NCBI GenBank assembly: GCA_045597345.1
Contig: JAZLJW010000072.1
Coordinates: 1 to 18,236, forward strand
DNA from: Treponema_I sp045597345
Lineage (GTDB): Bacteria; Spirochaetota; Spirochaetia; Treponematales; Treponemataceae
Direction of reading: 5' to 3'
Length of the DNA stretch: 18,236 bases
Positions 7,404 to 14,149 of this stretch are shown one piece after another. The notes below the pieces were generated by a model. The model was not told where the DNA came from. It ran no database searches and saw nothing but the letters and a program-made list of their open reading frames with translations. Within the stretch, counting starts at the first letter, position 1; every line of letters starts with the position of its first letter. Both the position numbers and the translations under genes were made by a program.

Positions 7404-7501
7404 TTTAAGGGTATACCCTTAAATTCATTGACAGAATGAATTTAAAATCGAGCATCGCTTACGCTCGCTCGATTTTAAGAATTGCTGTATTCATGCAATT
7501 C
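7404..7501. repeat. Cluster of four consecutive hairpins
   Basis: Four separate perfect inverted repeats follow one another within 98 bp. (1) A 20-bp palindrome at 7404-7423 is centred on GGGTATACCC. (2) AAATTCATT (7421-7429) pairs with AATGAATTT (7435-7443). (3) TTAAAATCGAGC (7442-7453) pairs with GCTCGATTTTAA (7467-7478). (4) GAATTGC (7479-7485) pairs with GCAATTC (7495-7501). Hairpin 3 with its short T-run could terminate transcription in either direction. The array separates the AAA gene from the 52-aa ORF. Adjacent stems share or abut their edges, so (1)/(2) and (2)/(3) compete by a few bases. Confidence 0.7.
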
Positions 7502-7527
7502 AAAAACAAAAAATCGGGGTTTCTACA

Positions 7528-7686
7528 GTGAAAACATATCAGATTAAACTTATTGACGTTAACAACCCTCATAACGTCATCAATACTCAAGAAAAAGCAG
7601 ACAGCGAGGTAGAAGCAAAAGAAAAAGTATTGGCTCGCTATTCCCGCTCATCAAGTAAAACTTACGAAGTAATCCAGTGTAGATAA
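7528..7686 (+). CDS. Small hypothetical protein (52 aa)
   Basis: GTG start at 7528 with GGGG (7516-7519) 8 nt upstream, and a TAA stop at 7684-7686. The translation has an ordered beta-alpha-beta look: a strand-like start MKTYQIKLIDV, a charged helical middle (QEKADSEVEAKEKVLARYS) and a final strand KTYEVIQCR. It is basic to neutral with no membrane segment. I do not recognise the family. It lies 18 nt before the TM2-domain gene, which has no convincing ribosome site of its own, so the two are probably co-transcribed and perhaps coupled. The GTG start and small size leave some doubt that it is translated. Confidence 0.55.
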   Translation: MKTYQIKLIDVNNPHNVINTQEKADSEVEAKEKVLARYSRSSSKTYEVIQCR

Positions 7687-7704
7687 GAATAAAGAAGCCT
7701 GAAT

Positions 7705-8643
7705 ATGGGAATCGGAAGAGAAATTCTCAGAGATATTGGCGAACTGATTTTAGGCAATAGTAAGGAAGCTGGTCAATTTCTTGATGCCATCGAAACAGTT
7801 GCGGACAATGTAACAAATTCAGTGAAAAAAATGTTTTCTCATAAATCAGGATCATCAGATGATGATTATGAGTACCCTTACATCGAATTTCAAAACGATA
7901 AAAATCCCTTAGATGAATTATACGATAGATATAAGGACGAATCCTCTGAGAATATTGTTGACGCCTTGTATAGCAATGATAACGAATTCTCAAATGAAAA
8001 ATGTGATCTTCTTTACGGCATTCTCACAGAAGAAAGACATCTTTCAAATGATGAAATCCAGATAATACGTTTTAGAAATAAGTCAACTTTTGATTTACTA
8101 TTCAATTTTTACGATACAGAAAACTCAGATTCAATCAAGCAGATACTAAAAAATGTCATCGTACAATCCCGGAATTTACAGGAATCAGATTTCAGGCTTT
8201 TTTATATAAATGGTTTTAAAGATATATCTGTTGAAATTTTTCAGGAATCTGAAACAGCAATCTTACCAGACAATTTTAACCAATATCTTGCATCCTGGAA
8301 GAATTCATATAATCTCAATGATTCTGAAATCAAGTATATACGCCATCAGACATTAAAAACACTGAAGATAAAAACTAAAGCAAATTGTCTTCTTTTTGCA
8401 GTTCTTCTGGGATTTTTCGGGGGACATAGATTCTATGTCAAAAAAAACTGGTCTGGGCTTGCCTATGTATTGTTAACCAGCTTTATTGTGATTTCATACC
8501 TGTATCTGGTATGGATAGACGATTTGGTTATATTAGGTCTCTTCTTTCTTACAGTTCTTTGCATTGTAATAGATATTACTAGAATCCTATCCAGTACGTT
8601 CAAGGATAAGGATGGCAATTATATAGTGTATTGGACGAGATAA
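7705..8643 (+). CDS. TM2-domain membrane protein with a long soluble N-terminal region
   Basis: 312 aa. Residues 1-220 are soluble, acidic and rich in Asp, Glu, Asn and Ser, with an amphipathic start and helical segments that I cannot assign to a family. The C-terminus is a TM2 domain: TKANCLLFAVLLGFFGGHRFYV (224-245) with the GGHRFYV turn, a second hydrophobic stretch (253-270), a third (273-290) ending in the conserved Ile-Asp, and a short charged tail. TM2 domains anchor otherwise unrelated proteins in membranes. The soluble part would face one side as an effector or scaffold, but its role is unknown. The gene is A+T-rich like the AAA gene before it. The best ribosome-site candidate is a weak AAGAAG. 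The next small gene follows after 18 nt. Confidence 0.7.
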   Translation: MGIGREILRDIGELILGNSKEAGQFLDAIETVADNVTNSVKKMFSHKSGSSDDDYEYPYIEFQNDKNPLDELYDRYKDESSENIVDALYSNDNEFSNEKCDLLYGILTEERHLSNDEIQIIRFRNKSTFDLLFNFYDTENSDSIKQILKNVIVQSRNLQESDFRLFYINGFKDISVEIFQESETAILPDNFNQYLASWKNSYNLNDSEIKYIRHQTLKTLKIKTKANCLLFAVLLGFFGGHRFYVKKNWSGLAYVLLTSFIVISYLYLVWIDDLVILGLFFLTVLCIVIDITRILSSTFKDKDGNYIVYWTR

Positions 8644-8661
8644 AGTAATAGGAGGCGTTAG

Positions 8662-8826
8662 ATGACTGAACGCGAACAGGACATGGCTATGGGGTTTCTA
8701 TTAGGTAGCGGCAGTGTTGATACGGACGACATTGTAGAGGCAATAAAAAGTGCCCATGCTGAGGGAATCGAGCTTAAGCAGGAATGGGAAAACTGGGCAA
8801 AAGACCACCCACAGTATTTCAATTAA
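8662..8826 (+). CDS. Small acidic hypothetical protein (54 aa)
   Basis: ATG at 8662 preceded by one of the best ribosome sites in the window, AGGAGG at 8650-8655, spaced 6 nt; the stop TAA is at 8824-8826. The protein starts MTEREQDMAMGFLLGSGS, then DTDDIVEAIKSAHAEGIELK and a Trp-containing C-terminus (EWENWAKDHPQYFN). It is acidic and probably mostly helical, with no membrane span. I do not recognise it. It lies 18 nt behind the TM2-domain gene, so it is probably the last gene of that transcript. Adaptor or inhibitor roles are common for such small partners but cannot be claimed here. Confidence 0.6.
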   Translation: MTEREQDMAMGFLLGSGSVDTDDIVEAIKSAHAEGIELKQEWENWAKDHPQYFN

Positions 8827-8861
8827 TGCTGTATCTGATGTATATCTTATCTTGATGCCAG

Positions 8862-8900
8862 ATTACTTCATTTATAACAAAATGTTATCATCAAAGTAAT
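8862..8900. other. Two-part hairpin downstream of the 54-aa gene
   Basis: Outer arms ATTACTT (8862-8868) and AAGTAAT (8894-8900) enclose inner arms ATAACA (8874-8879) and TGTTAT (8883-8888) with an AAA loop. It is symmetric, A+T-rich and lacks a U-tract. It probably marks the end of the upstream transcript and lies just before the Pr6Pr promoter. Confidence 0.5.
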
Positions 8901-8928
8901 TGATTGTATACAATCTAATTATTACAAT
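8900..8928 (+). promoter_or_regulatory. Pr6Pr gene promoter with operator-like palindrome
   Basis: TTGATT (8900-8905) and TACAAT (8923-8928) are exactly 17 bp apart. A perfect 14-bp palindrome, GATTGTATACAATC (8902-8915), overlaps the -35 and half the spacer, which is where a repressor dimer would block polymerase. The expected start is near 8935, giving a leader of about 55 nt. No regulator gene is adjacent. Confidence 0.55.
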
Positions 8929-8938
8929 GGAACCATAA

Positions 8939-8975
8939 CTGCAGAAATGAACTGTTAGTAATTCAGATTCTGCAG
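8939..8975 (+). promoter_or_regulatory. 5'-UTR hairpin abutting the Pr6Pr ribosome site
   Basis: CTGCAGAA (8939-8946) pairs with TTCTGCAG (8968-8975), and inside it TGAA (8948-8951) pairs with TTCA (8962-8965). The stem ends one base before the Shine-Dalgarno AGGAGG (8977-8982). It may affect ribosome access or mRNA stability. I do not recognise a known riboswitch class in it. Confidence 0.5.
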
Positions 8976-8990
8976 CAGGAGGTTCTGTAT

Positions 8991-9653
8991 ATGAGAAAAA
9001 TCTGCTCCCTTATTATGAAGGCTCTTGTGGTTCTGTTTGCCACATGGGGTGTTCTTGCAGCCGTTAAATCAAGCGCTGACTCTTTTATGGGCGGCTCTAC
9101 CATGCTGCTCTACTTTACCATTCAGAGTAATATTGCCATGGCAGTTGTATGCCTGATCAGTGCAATCCTTATGCTTTGCAAAAAGGTTCCCTCATGGTGG
9201 CACACCGTTAACTTTGTAGCAACCATTTCCATTACCCTTACCGGAGCCGTTTTCTGCTTTGTTCTTGCTCCAACCATGGGCAGTGCAGCATGGAACATGG
9301 TAAACATTTACACCCATGTATTTGTTCCGGTTCTTGCCATCATCGATTTCTTTGTATTCGGCCTTGATGCAGACATTGCCAAACGGAATTCATTGTTCGC
9401 TACCATTCCACCTCTTGTATATGCCGTTTTTGCCGGTATCGGCTATATCCAGAACTGGCAGTTTGCCCCTGGCATCAACTATCCGTACTTTTTCCTCAAC
9501 TGGGGAAGCCCGGCCGGCGCCTTTGGTTTTTCAAAGGAACTGCCGTTCATGGGTTGTGCCTGGTGGATTCTGTTCCTGCTGGTTCTGCTGATTCTGGTAG
9601 GTCTGTTATATCTTGCCATTCTTAACTGCCTGAAAAAAGCCTTCAAAAAATAA
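8991..9653 (+). CDS. Pr6Pr-family integral membrane protein
   Basis: 220 aa with about six hydrophobic segments. Family-type motifs are YFTIQSNIAMAVV (about 42-54; the F-T-x-x-S-N pattern), TGAVFCFVLAP in the third span, NIYTHVFVPVLAIIDFFVFG (about 104-123; the His-x-x-x-Pro motif) and NYPYFFLNW near residue 163. The family resembles eukaryotic FAR-17a/AIG1-like proteins, but no bacterial function is established. The start at 8991 is fixed by AGGAGG at 8977-8982, 8 nt upstream. Expression appears regulated by the palindrome-covered promoter and the leader hairpin. The ZIP transporter gene follows 44 nt later on the same strand, and the two may share a transcript because no terminator is visible between them. 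Confidence 0.78.
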   Translation: MRKICSLIMKALVVLFATWGVLAAVKSSADSFMGGSTMLLYFTIQSNIAMAVVCLISAILMLCKKVPSWWHTVNFVATISITLTGAVFCFVLAPTMGSAAWNMVNIYTHVFVPVLAIIDFFVFGLDADIAKRNSLFATIPPLVYAVFAGIGYIQNWQFAPGINYPYFFLNWGSPAGAFGFSKELPFMGCAWWILFLLVLLILVGLLYLAILNCLKKAFKK

Positions 9654-9697
9654 TCTTTTCCTTGTATGGTCTGCTTGAATCATAGTAGTCTTACGAT

Positions 9698-10489
9698 ATG
9701 ACTGAGATTATTGCTGAGGGACTTTTGATACCTTTTATAGGTACAGCACTGGGAGCTGCCTGTGTACTGTTCATGAAAAAAGAGCTGAATGGTACGGTAC
9801 AGAAAGCCCTTACCGGTTTTGCAGCCGGCGTTATGATTGCCGCTTCTGTCTGGAGCCTTTTGATTCCGTCTTTGGATCAGGCTGCAGAAAGCGGTATGGG
9901 CAAAATAAGTTTTCTGCCGGCTGTTATCGGTTTCTGCCTTGGTATGCTGTTTCTGCTGCTGCTTGATACCGTAACACCTCATATGCATGCCAATGAAACC
10001 ATTGAAGGTCCTAAAAGCAGTTTTTCAAAGACAACCATGATGATTTTTGCCATTGCCCTCCACAATATTCCGGAGGGTATGGCTGTAGGTGTCCTTTACG
10101 CCAGCCTGGTCAACGGAGCTGCCAGCATTACAAAAGAAGCAGCCCTTGCCCTTTCCATCGGTATTGCCATCCAGAACTTTCCGGAAGGCGCCATTGTTTC
10201 CATGCCACTCCGTTCCAAAGGACAGACCAAAACAAAATCATTCCTGATCGGTGCCCTTACCGGCATTGTGGAACCCATTGCGGGGCTTCTGACTATCCTT
10301 CTTTCAACATTCATCATTCCGGTTATGCCCTATCTGCTGAGTTTTGCAGCCGGTGCCATGATTTACGTTGTTATTGAAGAACTGGTTCCCGAAATGGCCG
10401 ACGAATCAGAAGGACATACCAATATCGGTACCATTCTTTTCATGCTGGGATTCAGCATCATGATGGTACTTGATGTGGCTTTGGGATAA
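9698..10489 (+). CDS. ZIP-family divalent metal transporter (GufA/ZIP11-like)
   Basis: 263 aa with about eight membrane spans. The two metal-binding helices are clear: HNIPEG at 122-127 in TM4 and QNFPEG at 159-164 in TM5. These are the paired motifs that form the binuclear metal site of ZIP proteins. The loop between TM3 and TM4 has a short His-containing segment (PHMHANE, 94-100) that could bind metal. GIVEPIAG (189-196) and EELVPEM (227-233) are typical of the GufA subfamily. The transporter should import Zn2+ or related ions down their gradient. No convincing ribosome site is seen at the ATG, and a weak -10-like TAGTCT (9686-9691) ends six bases before it. MgtE follows after a leader with its own promoter. 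Confidence 0.87.
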   Translation: MTEIIAEGLLIPFIGTALGAACVLFMKKELNGTVQKALTGFAAGVMIAASVWSLLIPSLDQAAESGMGKISFLPAVIGFCLGMLFLLLLDTVTPHMHANETIEGPKSSFSKTTMMIFAIALHNIPEGMAVGVLYASLVNGAASITKEAALALSIGIAIQNFPEGAIVSMPLRSKGQTKTKSFLIGALTGIVEPIAGLLTILLSTFIIPVMPYLLSFAAGAMIYVVIEELVPEMADESEGHTNIGTILFMLGFSIMMVLDVALG

Positions 10490-10506
10490 TTTTACTTACA
10501 TTTTTA

Positions 10507-10535
10507 TTGATTCTTACCACTTCTTTTTTTATACT
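10507..10535 (+). promoter_or_regulatory. Promoter of the mgtE leader transcript
   Basis: TTGATT (10507-10512) and TATACT (10530-10535) are exactly 17 bp apart. A start near 10542 gives a leader of about 234 nt before the mgtE start at 10776, much longer than other leaders in this window. Confidence 0.55.
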
Positions 10536-10584
10536 GACTCTGGAATTGCGTTGAACCTTTTTGTAATTCCATACATATGACATA

Positions 10585-10690
10585 AGGAGGAAACCACATG
10601 GGTGACGGTAGTAGTGGCGGTGCATATCCGGCGAAAATCAGATCAGAACGGTTCACCTATACTGCTGGTTTCCTGTCCTGATCGCTTTTT
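10585..10690 (+). promoter_or_regulatory. Structured mgtE leader with competing stems (candidate attenuator or riboswitch)
   Basis: Conformation A: AGGA (10585-10588) plus GGAAACC (10589-10595) pair with GGTTTCC (10667-10673) plus TCCT (10676-10679), burying the AGGAGG ribosome site of the leader ORF. Inside it GGTGA (10601-10605) pairs with TCACC (10653-10657). Conformation B: GATCAG (10641-10646) pairs with CTGATC (10678-10683), directly followed by GCTTTTT (10684-10690), a terminator-like layout, although its loop is long. The 3' arms of A lie inside the loop of B, so A and B cannot both form. The sequence does not match the M-box Mg2+ riboswitch that I know. The regulatory role is inferred from geometry. 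Confidence 0.45.
10598..10681 (+). CDS. Leader-peptide ORF upstream of mgtE (27 aa)
   Basis: ATG at 10598, stop TGA at 10679-10681, with a perfect AGGAGG (10585-10590) spaced 7 nt. The peptide begins MGDGSSGGAYPAKIRSERF and ends AGFLS; it is Gly/Ser-rich at first, then basic. It is not in frame with mgtE. Its ribosome site and its stop codon both lie in arms of the alternative stems described for this leader, so translation of the ORF would change which stem forms. That is the usual logic of leader-peptide attenuation. Leader peptides are known upstream of some Mg2+ transporters (for example mgtA), but this one has no visible similarity to them. It could also be a chance ORF inside a structured RNA. 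Confidence 0.45.
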   Translation: MGDGSSGGAYPAKIRSERFTYTAGFLS

Positions 10691-10775
10691 CCTATCCTGA
10701 TACACCGCTTCTGAAATCACTTATTTTCTCAAAAAACAATGACACAGTATGTCAAAAAAGTTTCAGGAGCATGTT

Positions 10776-12149
10776 ATGGCTGAATTCACTTTAAAACTTG
10801 AAGACACTATCAATAGACTGTTGGAAGAAAAAAAATACGCCTCCATTCGGGACTTTCTGGCAGTTATGGCACCTTCCGATCTGGCTGCAATTTTTGAACT
10901 GGTCGGTGAAAAGAATATCCCCTTAATATTCCGTCTGCTTCCGAAAGACAAAGCAGCAGATACCTTTGTTGAAATGGAAAATGAATATCAGGAATTACTG
11001 ATAAAAAGTTTTTCTGATTCAGAACTGAAGGCAATTCTTGATGAAATGTACGTAAATGATGCCGCCGATCTGGTTGAAGAAATGCCGGCTAACGTTGTTT
11101 CACGCATCCTTAAGCAGGTAGATCCCGAAACCCGCAAAGACATTAACCTGATCCTGCAGTATCCGGAAAATTCTGCCGGATCCATCATGACCACTGAATA
11201 CGTTTCACTGAAATTGGGTACTACCGTCGGTCAGGCCATCAAACAGATCCGCGAAACCGGGGTTGAAAAAAAATCATTCTACGCCTGCTATGTAACTGAA
11301 AAACGCAAGCTTATCGGACGACTTTCAGTAAAGGACCTGCTGCTGGCAAAAAGTGATGATATTCTCATTGATGACATCATGAAAACCAATGTACTTTCAA
11401 TATCAACCCATGATGACCAGGAAGTAGCTTCAAAACTGCTGACCAAATACAACTTTTATGCGCTGCCGGTTGTTGATCTTGAACAGAATATGGTCGGTAT
11501 CATTGCCTTTGATGACGCCCTTGAAGTAATGGAAGAAGAAACGACTGAGGATATTGAACTGATGGCCGGTATGGCACCGTCTGACAAAACATATCTTCAT
11601 TCAAGCCCGTTCTATCTGTTCAAACACCGTATTTTCTGGTTGATGCTTCTGATGATTTCTGCCACCTTTACCGGCATGATTATTACCAGTTTTGAAAGTG
11701 CGCTGGCTGTTCAGGTAGTATTAACTGCTTTCATACCTATGCTTATGGACACCGGTGGTAATTCCGGCTCACAGTCATCCGTTACCATTATCCGTGCAAT
11801 CTCACTGGGAGAATTGGAATTCAGCGATTTACCCCGGGTTGTGCTCAAGGAAATGACTACGGCATTACTTTGTGGTCTGGTACTGGCAGTAGTCTGTTTT
11901 GCAAAGGTAATGCTGGTTGACCGTATGTTACTGGGCAACACCGATGTAACCGTAACCATAGCATTTATTGTCTGTGTAACCATGATGGCCACGGTACTTG
12001 TTGCAAAAACTATTGGTTGTACACTGCCGCTTTTGGCCAAGAAAATGGGCTTTGACCCAGCAGTAATGGCAAGTCCGTTTATTACCACCATTGTAGATGC
12101 TCTGTCACTGCTTGTGTATTTTGGCATTGCTCAAGCCTTATTGTTCTGA
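10776..12149 (+). CDS. mgtE: Magnesium transporter/channel MgtE
   Basis: 457 aa from the ATG at 10776, chosen because AGGAG (10765-10769) lies 6 nt upstream and MAEFTLK is a natural start. An in-frame ATG at 10749 has no ribosome site. Order of domains: N-terminal helical superhelix domain (about 1-130, with repeats such as DAADLVEEMP), a CBS pair (about 131-255; ENSAGSIMTTEYV at 131-143 and DIMKTNVLSIS at 200-210), a connecting helix, then five membrane helices (about 285-457). The pore signature PMLMDTGGNSGSQSS (321-335) and MASPFITTIVDALSLLVYFG (431-450) are intact. MgtE imports Mg2+ (also Co2+) and is gated by Mg2+ bound to the N/CBS domains. It has its own promoter and a long structured leader, and is followed 8 nt later by the TetM-like GTPase gene. 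Confidence 0.95.
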   Translation: MAEFTLKLEDTINRLLEEKKYASIRDFLAVMAPSDLAAIFELVGEKNIPLIFRLLPKDKAADTFVEMENEYQELLIKSFSDSELKAILDEMYVNDAADLVEEMPANVVSRILKQVDPETRKDINLILQYPENSAGSIMTTEYVSLKLGTTVGQAIKQIRETGVEKKSFYACYVTEKRKLIGRLSVKDLLLAKSDDILIDDIMKTNVLSISTHDDQEVASKLLTKYNFYALPVVDLEQNMVGIIAFDDALEVMEEETTEDIELMAGMAPSDKTYLHSSPFYLFKHRIFWLMLLMISATFTGMIITSFESALAVQVVLTAFIPMLMDTGGNSGSQSSVTIIRAISLGELEFSDLPRVVLKEMTTALLCGLVLAVVCFAKVMLVDRMLLGNTDVTVTIAFIVCVTMMATVLVAKTIGCTLPLLAKKMGFDPAVMASPFITTIVDALSLLVYFGIAQALLF

Positions 12150-12157
12150 TACCACCT

Positions 12158-14086
12158 ATGGCAAAAGTAATAACCGGAATTCTTGCCCACGTTGATGCAG
12201 GTAAAACCACCCTTTCTGAGGCACTGCTGTATACCACCGGTGCCATCCGCACCATGGGTCGTGTTGACAGTAAAAATTCATTTCTTGACAACAACACCGT
12301 AGAACGTGACCGTGGTATTACCGTCTTTGCCAAACAAGCCCAGCTGAATGACCACATTACCCTTATTGATACGCCCGGTCACATCGACTTTCTTGCTGAA
12401 ATCCAGCGTTCCCTCTGTGTTCTTGATGCAGCAATCCTCCTGATTAACGCAGGAGACGGCATTCAGCCCACTACCCGCACCCTTTGGTCCCTGTTACAGT
12501 CATACCACATACCGGTCATCATTTTTGTCAACAAAATGGACATGAGCGGCACAGACCGAGAAAATCTGTTACACCGGCTGCAGCAGACTTTCAGCCCGTA
12601 CATCATTGATTTTACCGATACCCCGGCTGGAACCCTTATGCCAAAAGATGCATCTATTCTTGAAGAAATTGCTTCCAGCAATGAAATGCTTCTGGAAAAA
12701 TTTCTGAATACGGGAACGCTTTCTGAAGTCGACATCCAGTCTGCCGTTTCAGACCGGTCAATGTTTCCCTGTATTTTTGGGTCAGCCTTGAAAATGCAGG
12801 GCATCGATACCCTTCTTTCAATTCTTGACACTGCCATACTGCCACGAAAATACCCGTCTGATTTTGGAGCCATTGCGTACAAAATCTCAAAAGACAAACA
12901 GGGAAACCGGCTGACCCACCTGAAAGTGCTGGGTGGCACGTTACATGTAAAAGAGTTTCTTGGGGACGAAAAAGCCAACGAAATCCGTATGTATTCCGGT
13001 GATAAGTTTCAAAGTGTAAAAGAAGCAGCAGCTGGTGAGGTGTGTACTATAACGGGGCTGAAGAACTCCCGTGCCGGCGGAACCTGGGGAAATACGTCTG
13101 TACTGGCAAGAGATGCAGGACCTACAGCAGAACCGGCACTGATGTATACAGTGCAGTATCCGGCAGATGTTTCAGATTCAAGTATGCTGCACCTGCTGCA
13201 GGAACTGGAAGAAGAAATTCCGGAACTGGCAGTTACCTATGCAGAGGCCACAAAACAGTTTCAGGTAAAACTTATGGGGCAGATTCAGACCGAAATTCTT
13301 ACCCAGCTGGTAAAAGAGCGTTACAACTTGGATATCAGTTTTGGCGAAGGGAAAATTGCGTATCGTGAAACTATCTCAGCCCCGGTTATGGGTGTGGGAC
13401 ACTACGAGCCACTCCGCCATTATGCCGAAGTACACCTGAAACTGTCTCCCTTGCCACGGGGAAGCGGCATGCAGTTTGAATCAAATCTGAGTGTTGATGT
13501 GCTTGATACCAACTGGCAGCGGCTGATTATGACCCATCTGCAGGAAAAGCAGCATGCCGGTGTTTTAACCGGTAGTCCCATTACTGATATAAAGATAGAA
13601 GTTGCAGCTGGTAGAGCCCATCTTAAACACACGGAAGGCGGAGACTTCCGGCAGTCTACGTACCGGGCTATCCGACATGGTCTGATGCAGGCTGAAAACC
13701 TGCTGTTGGAACCGTTCTATCAGTATGAAATTACCGTACCGGAAAACTGTACCGGCCGTGTTATGGCAGATATGCAGAAAATGGCCGGAACCTGTGAACT
13801 GACCGAAAACCGTGGCGGTTTTGCTACTCTGACCGGCCGGGTCAGTGTTAAAGAAGCCCAGAACTATATGAATGAGGTCCGTGCCTTTACCAAAGGTCAG
13901 GGAATCTTGAATTTTACACTGGCCGGATACGACCTGTGCCACAACACTGAAGAAGTGCTGCAGGAGTTTGGTTACAACCCGGATGCAGACCTGGAAAACC
14001 CTGCCAGCAGCGTATTCTGCAGCCATGGCGCCGGCTTTACCGTTCCCTGGCAGGAAGTGTGCAACTACCAGCACATTAAAGACTGA
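12158..14086 (+). CDS. TetM-like translation-factor GTPase (EF-G superfamily)
   Basis: 642 aa, the length of ribosomal protection proteins. The G domain is complete: AHVDAGKTT (10-18), RGIT (52-55), DTPGH (71-75), NKMD (125-128) and a GSALK G5-like motif near 207. EF-G-like domains II-V follow. Two features set it apart from classical Tet(M)/Tet(O). The domain IV segment (about 480-500) reads GRAHLKHTEGGDFRQS, where Tet(M) has the YSPVS loop that reaches the tetracycline site. The C-terminus carries SVFCSHGAGFTVPW (about 618-631), a tail I associate with chromosomal TetM-like factors of gut bacteria. It should bind ribosomes with GTP, but tetracycline protection is not assured. It begins 8 nt after the mgtE stop with no Shine-Dalgarno, so it is probably translationally coupled. 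Confidence 0.82.
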   Translation: MAKVITGILAHVDAGKTTLSEALLYTTGAIRTMGRVDSKNSFLDNNTVERDRGITVFAKQAQLNDHITLIDTPGHIDFLAEIQRSLCVLDAAILLINAGDGIQPTTRTLWSLLQSYHIPVIIFVNKMDMSGTDRENLLHRLQQTFSPYIIDFTDTPAGTLMPKDASILEEIASSNEMLLEKFLNTGTLSEVDIQSAVSDRSMFPCIFGSALKMQGIDTLLSILDTAILPRKYPSDFGAIAYKISKDKQGNRLTHLKVLGGTLHVKEFLGDEKANEIRMYSGDKFQSVKEAAAGEVCTITGLKNSRAGGTWGNTSVLARDAGPTAEPALMYTVQYPADVSDSSMLHLLQELEEEIPELAVTYAEATKQFQVKLMGQIQTEILTQLVKERYNLDISFGEGKIAYRETISAPVMGVGHYEPLRHYAEVHLKLSPLPRGSGMQFESNLSVDVLDTNWQRLIMTHLQEKQHAGVLTGSPITDIKIEVAAGRAHLKHTEGGDFRQSTYRAIRHGLMQAENLLLEPFYQYEITVPENCTGRVMADMQKMAGTCELTENRGGFATLTGRVSVKEAQNYMNEVRAFTKGQGILNFTLAGYDLCHNTEEVLQEFGYNPDADLENPASSVFCSHGAGFTVPWQEVCNYQHIKD

Positions 14087-14149
14087 CGGACTGAAAGGCC
14101 TGTTGTTGCTGTCGTATGCTGTCAGTTCCCTGCCATCCGACTGTACTAT

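Noticed and set aside
8650..8664. GCGTTAG beside the 54-aa start as an integron attC core (cassette array)
   Set aside because: No matching inverse core or attC-like fold lies at a suitable distance, and the motif is explained by the SD plus start-codon context.
10542..10775. M-box (ykoK) magnesium riboswitch upstream of mgtE
   Set aside because: The leader lacks the conserved sequence blocks that I know for the M-box. Only the competing-stem layout is supported, so it is described as an unclassified leader.
10749..10775. Upstream start of mgtE at 10749
   Set aside because: There is no ribosome site before 10749, whereas AGGAG is ideally placed for the ATG at 10776.
12158..14086. Calling this a tet(M) tetracycline-resistance gene
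   Set aside because: Overall homology is clear, but the drug-site loop of domain IV differs, the C-terminal tail is of the chromosomal type, and no mobile element directly surrounds it. I report it as TetM-like only.
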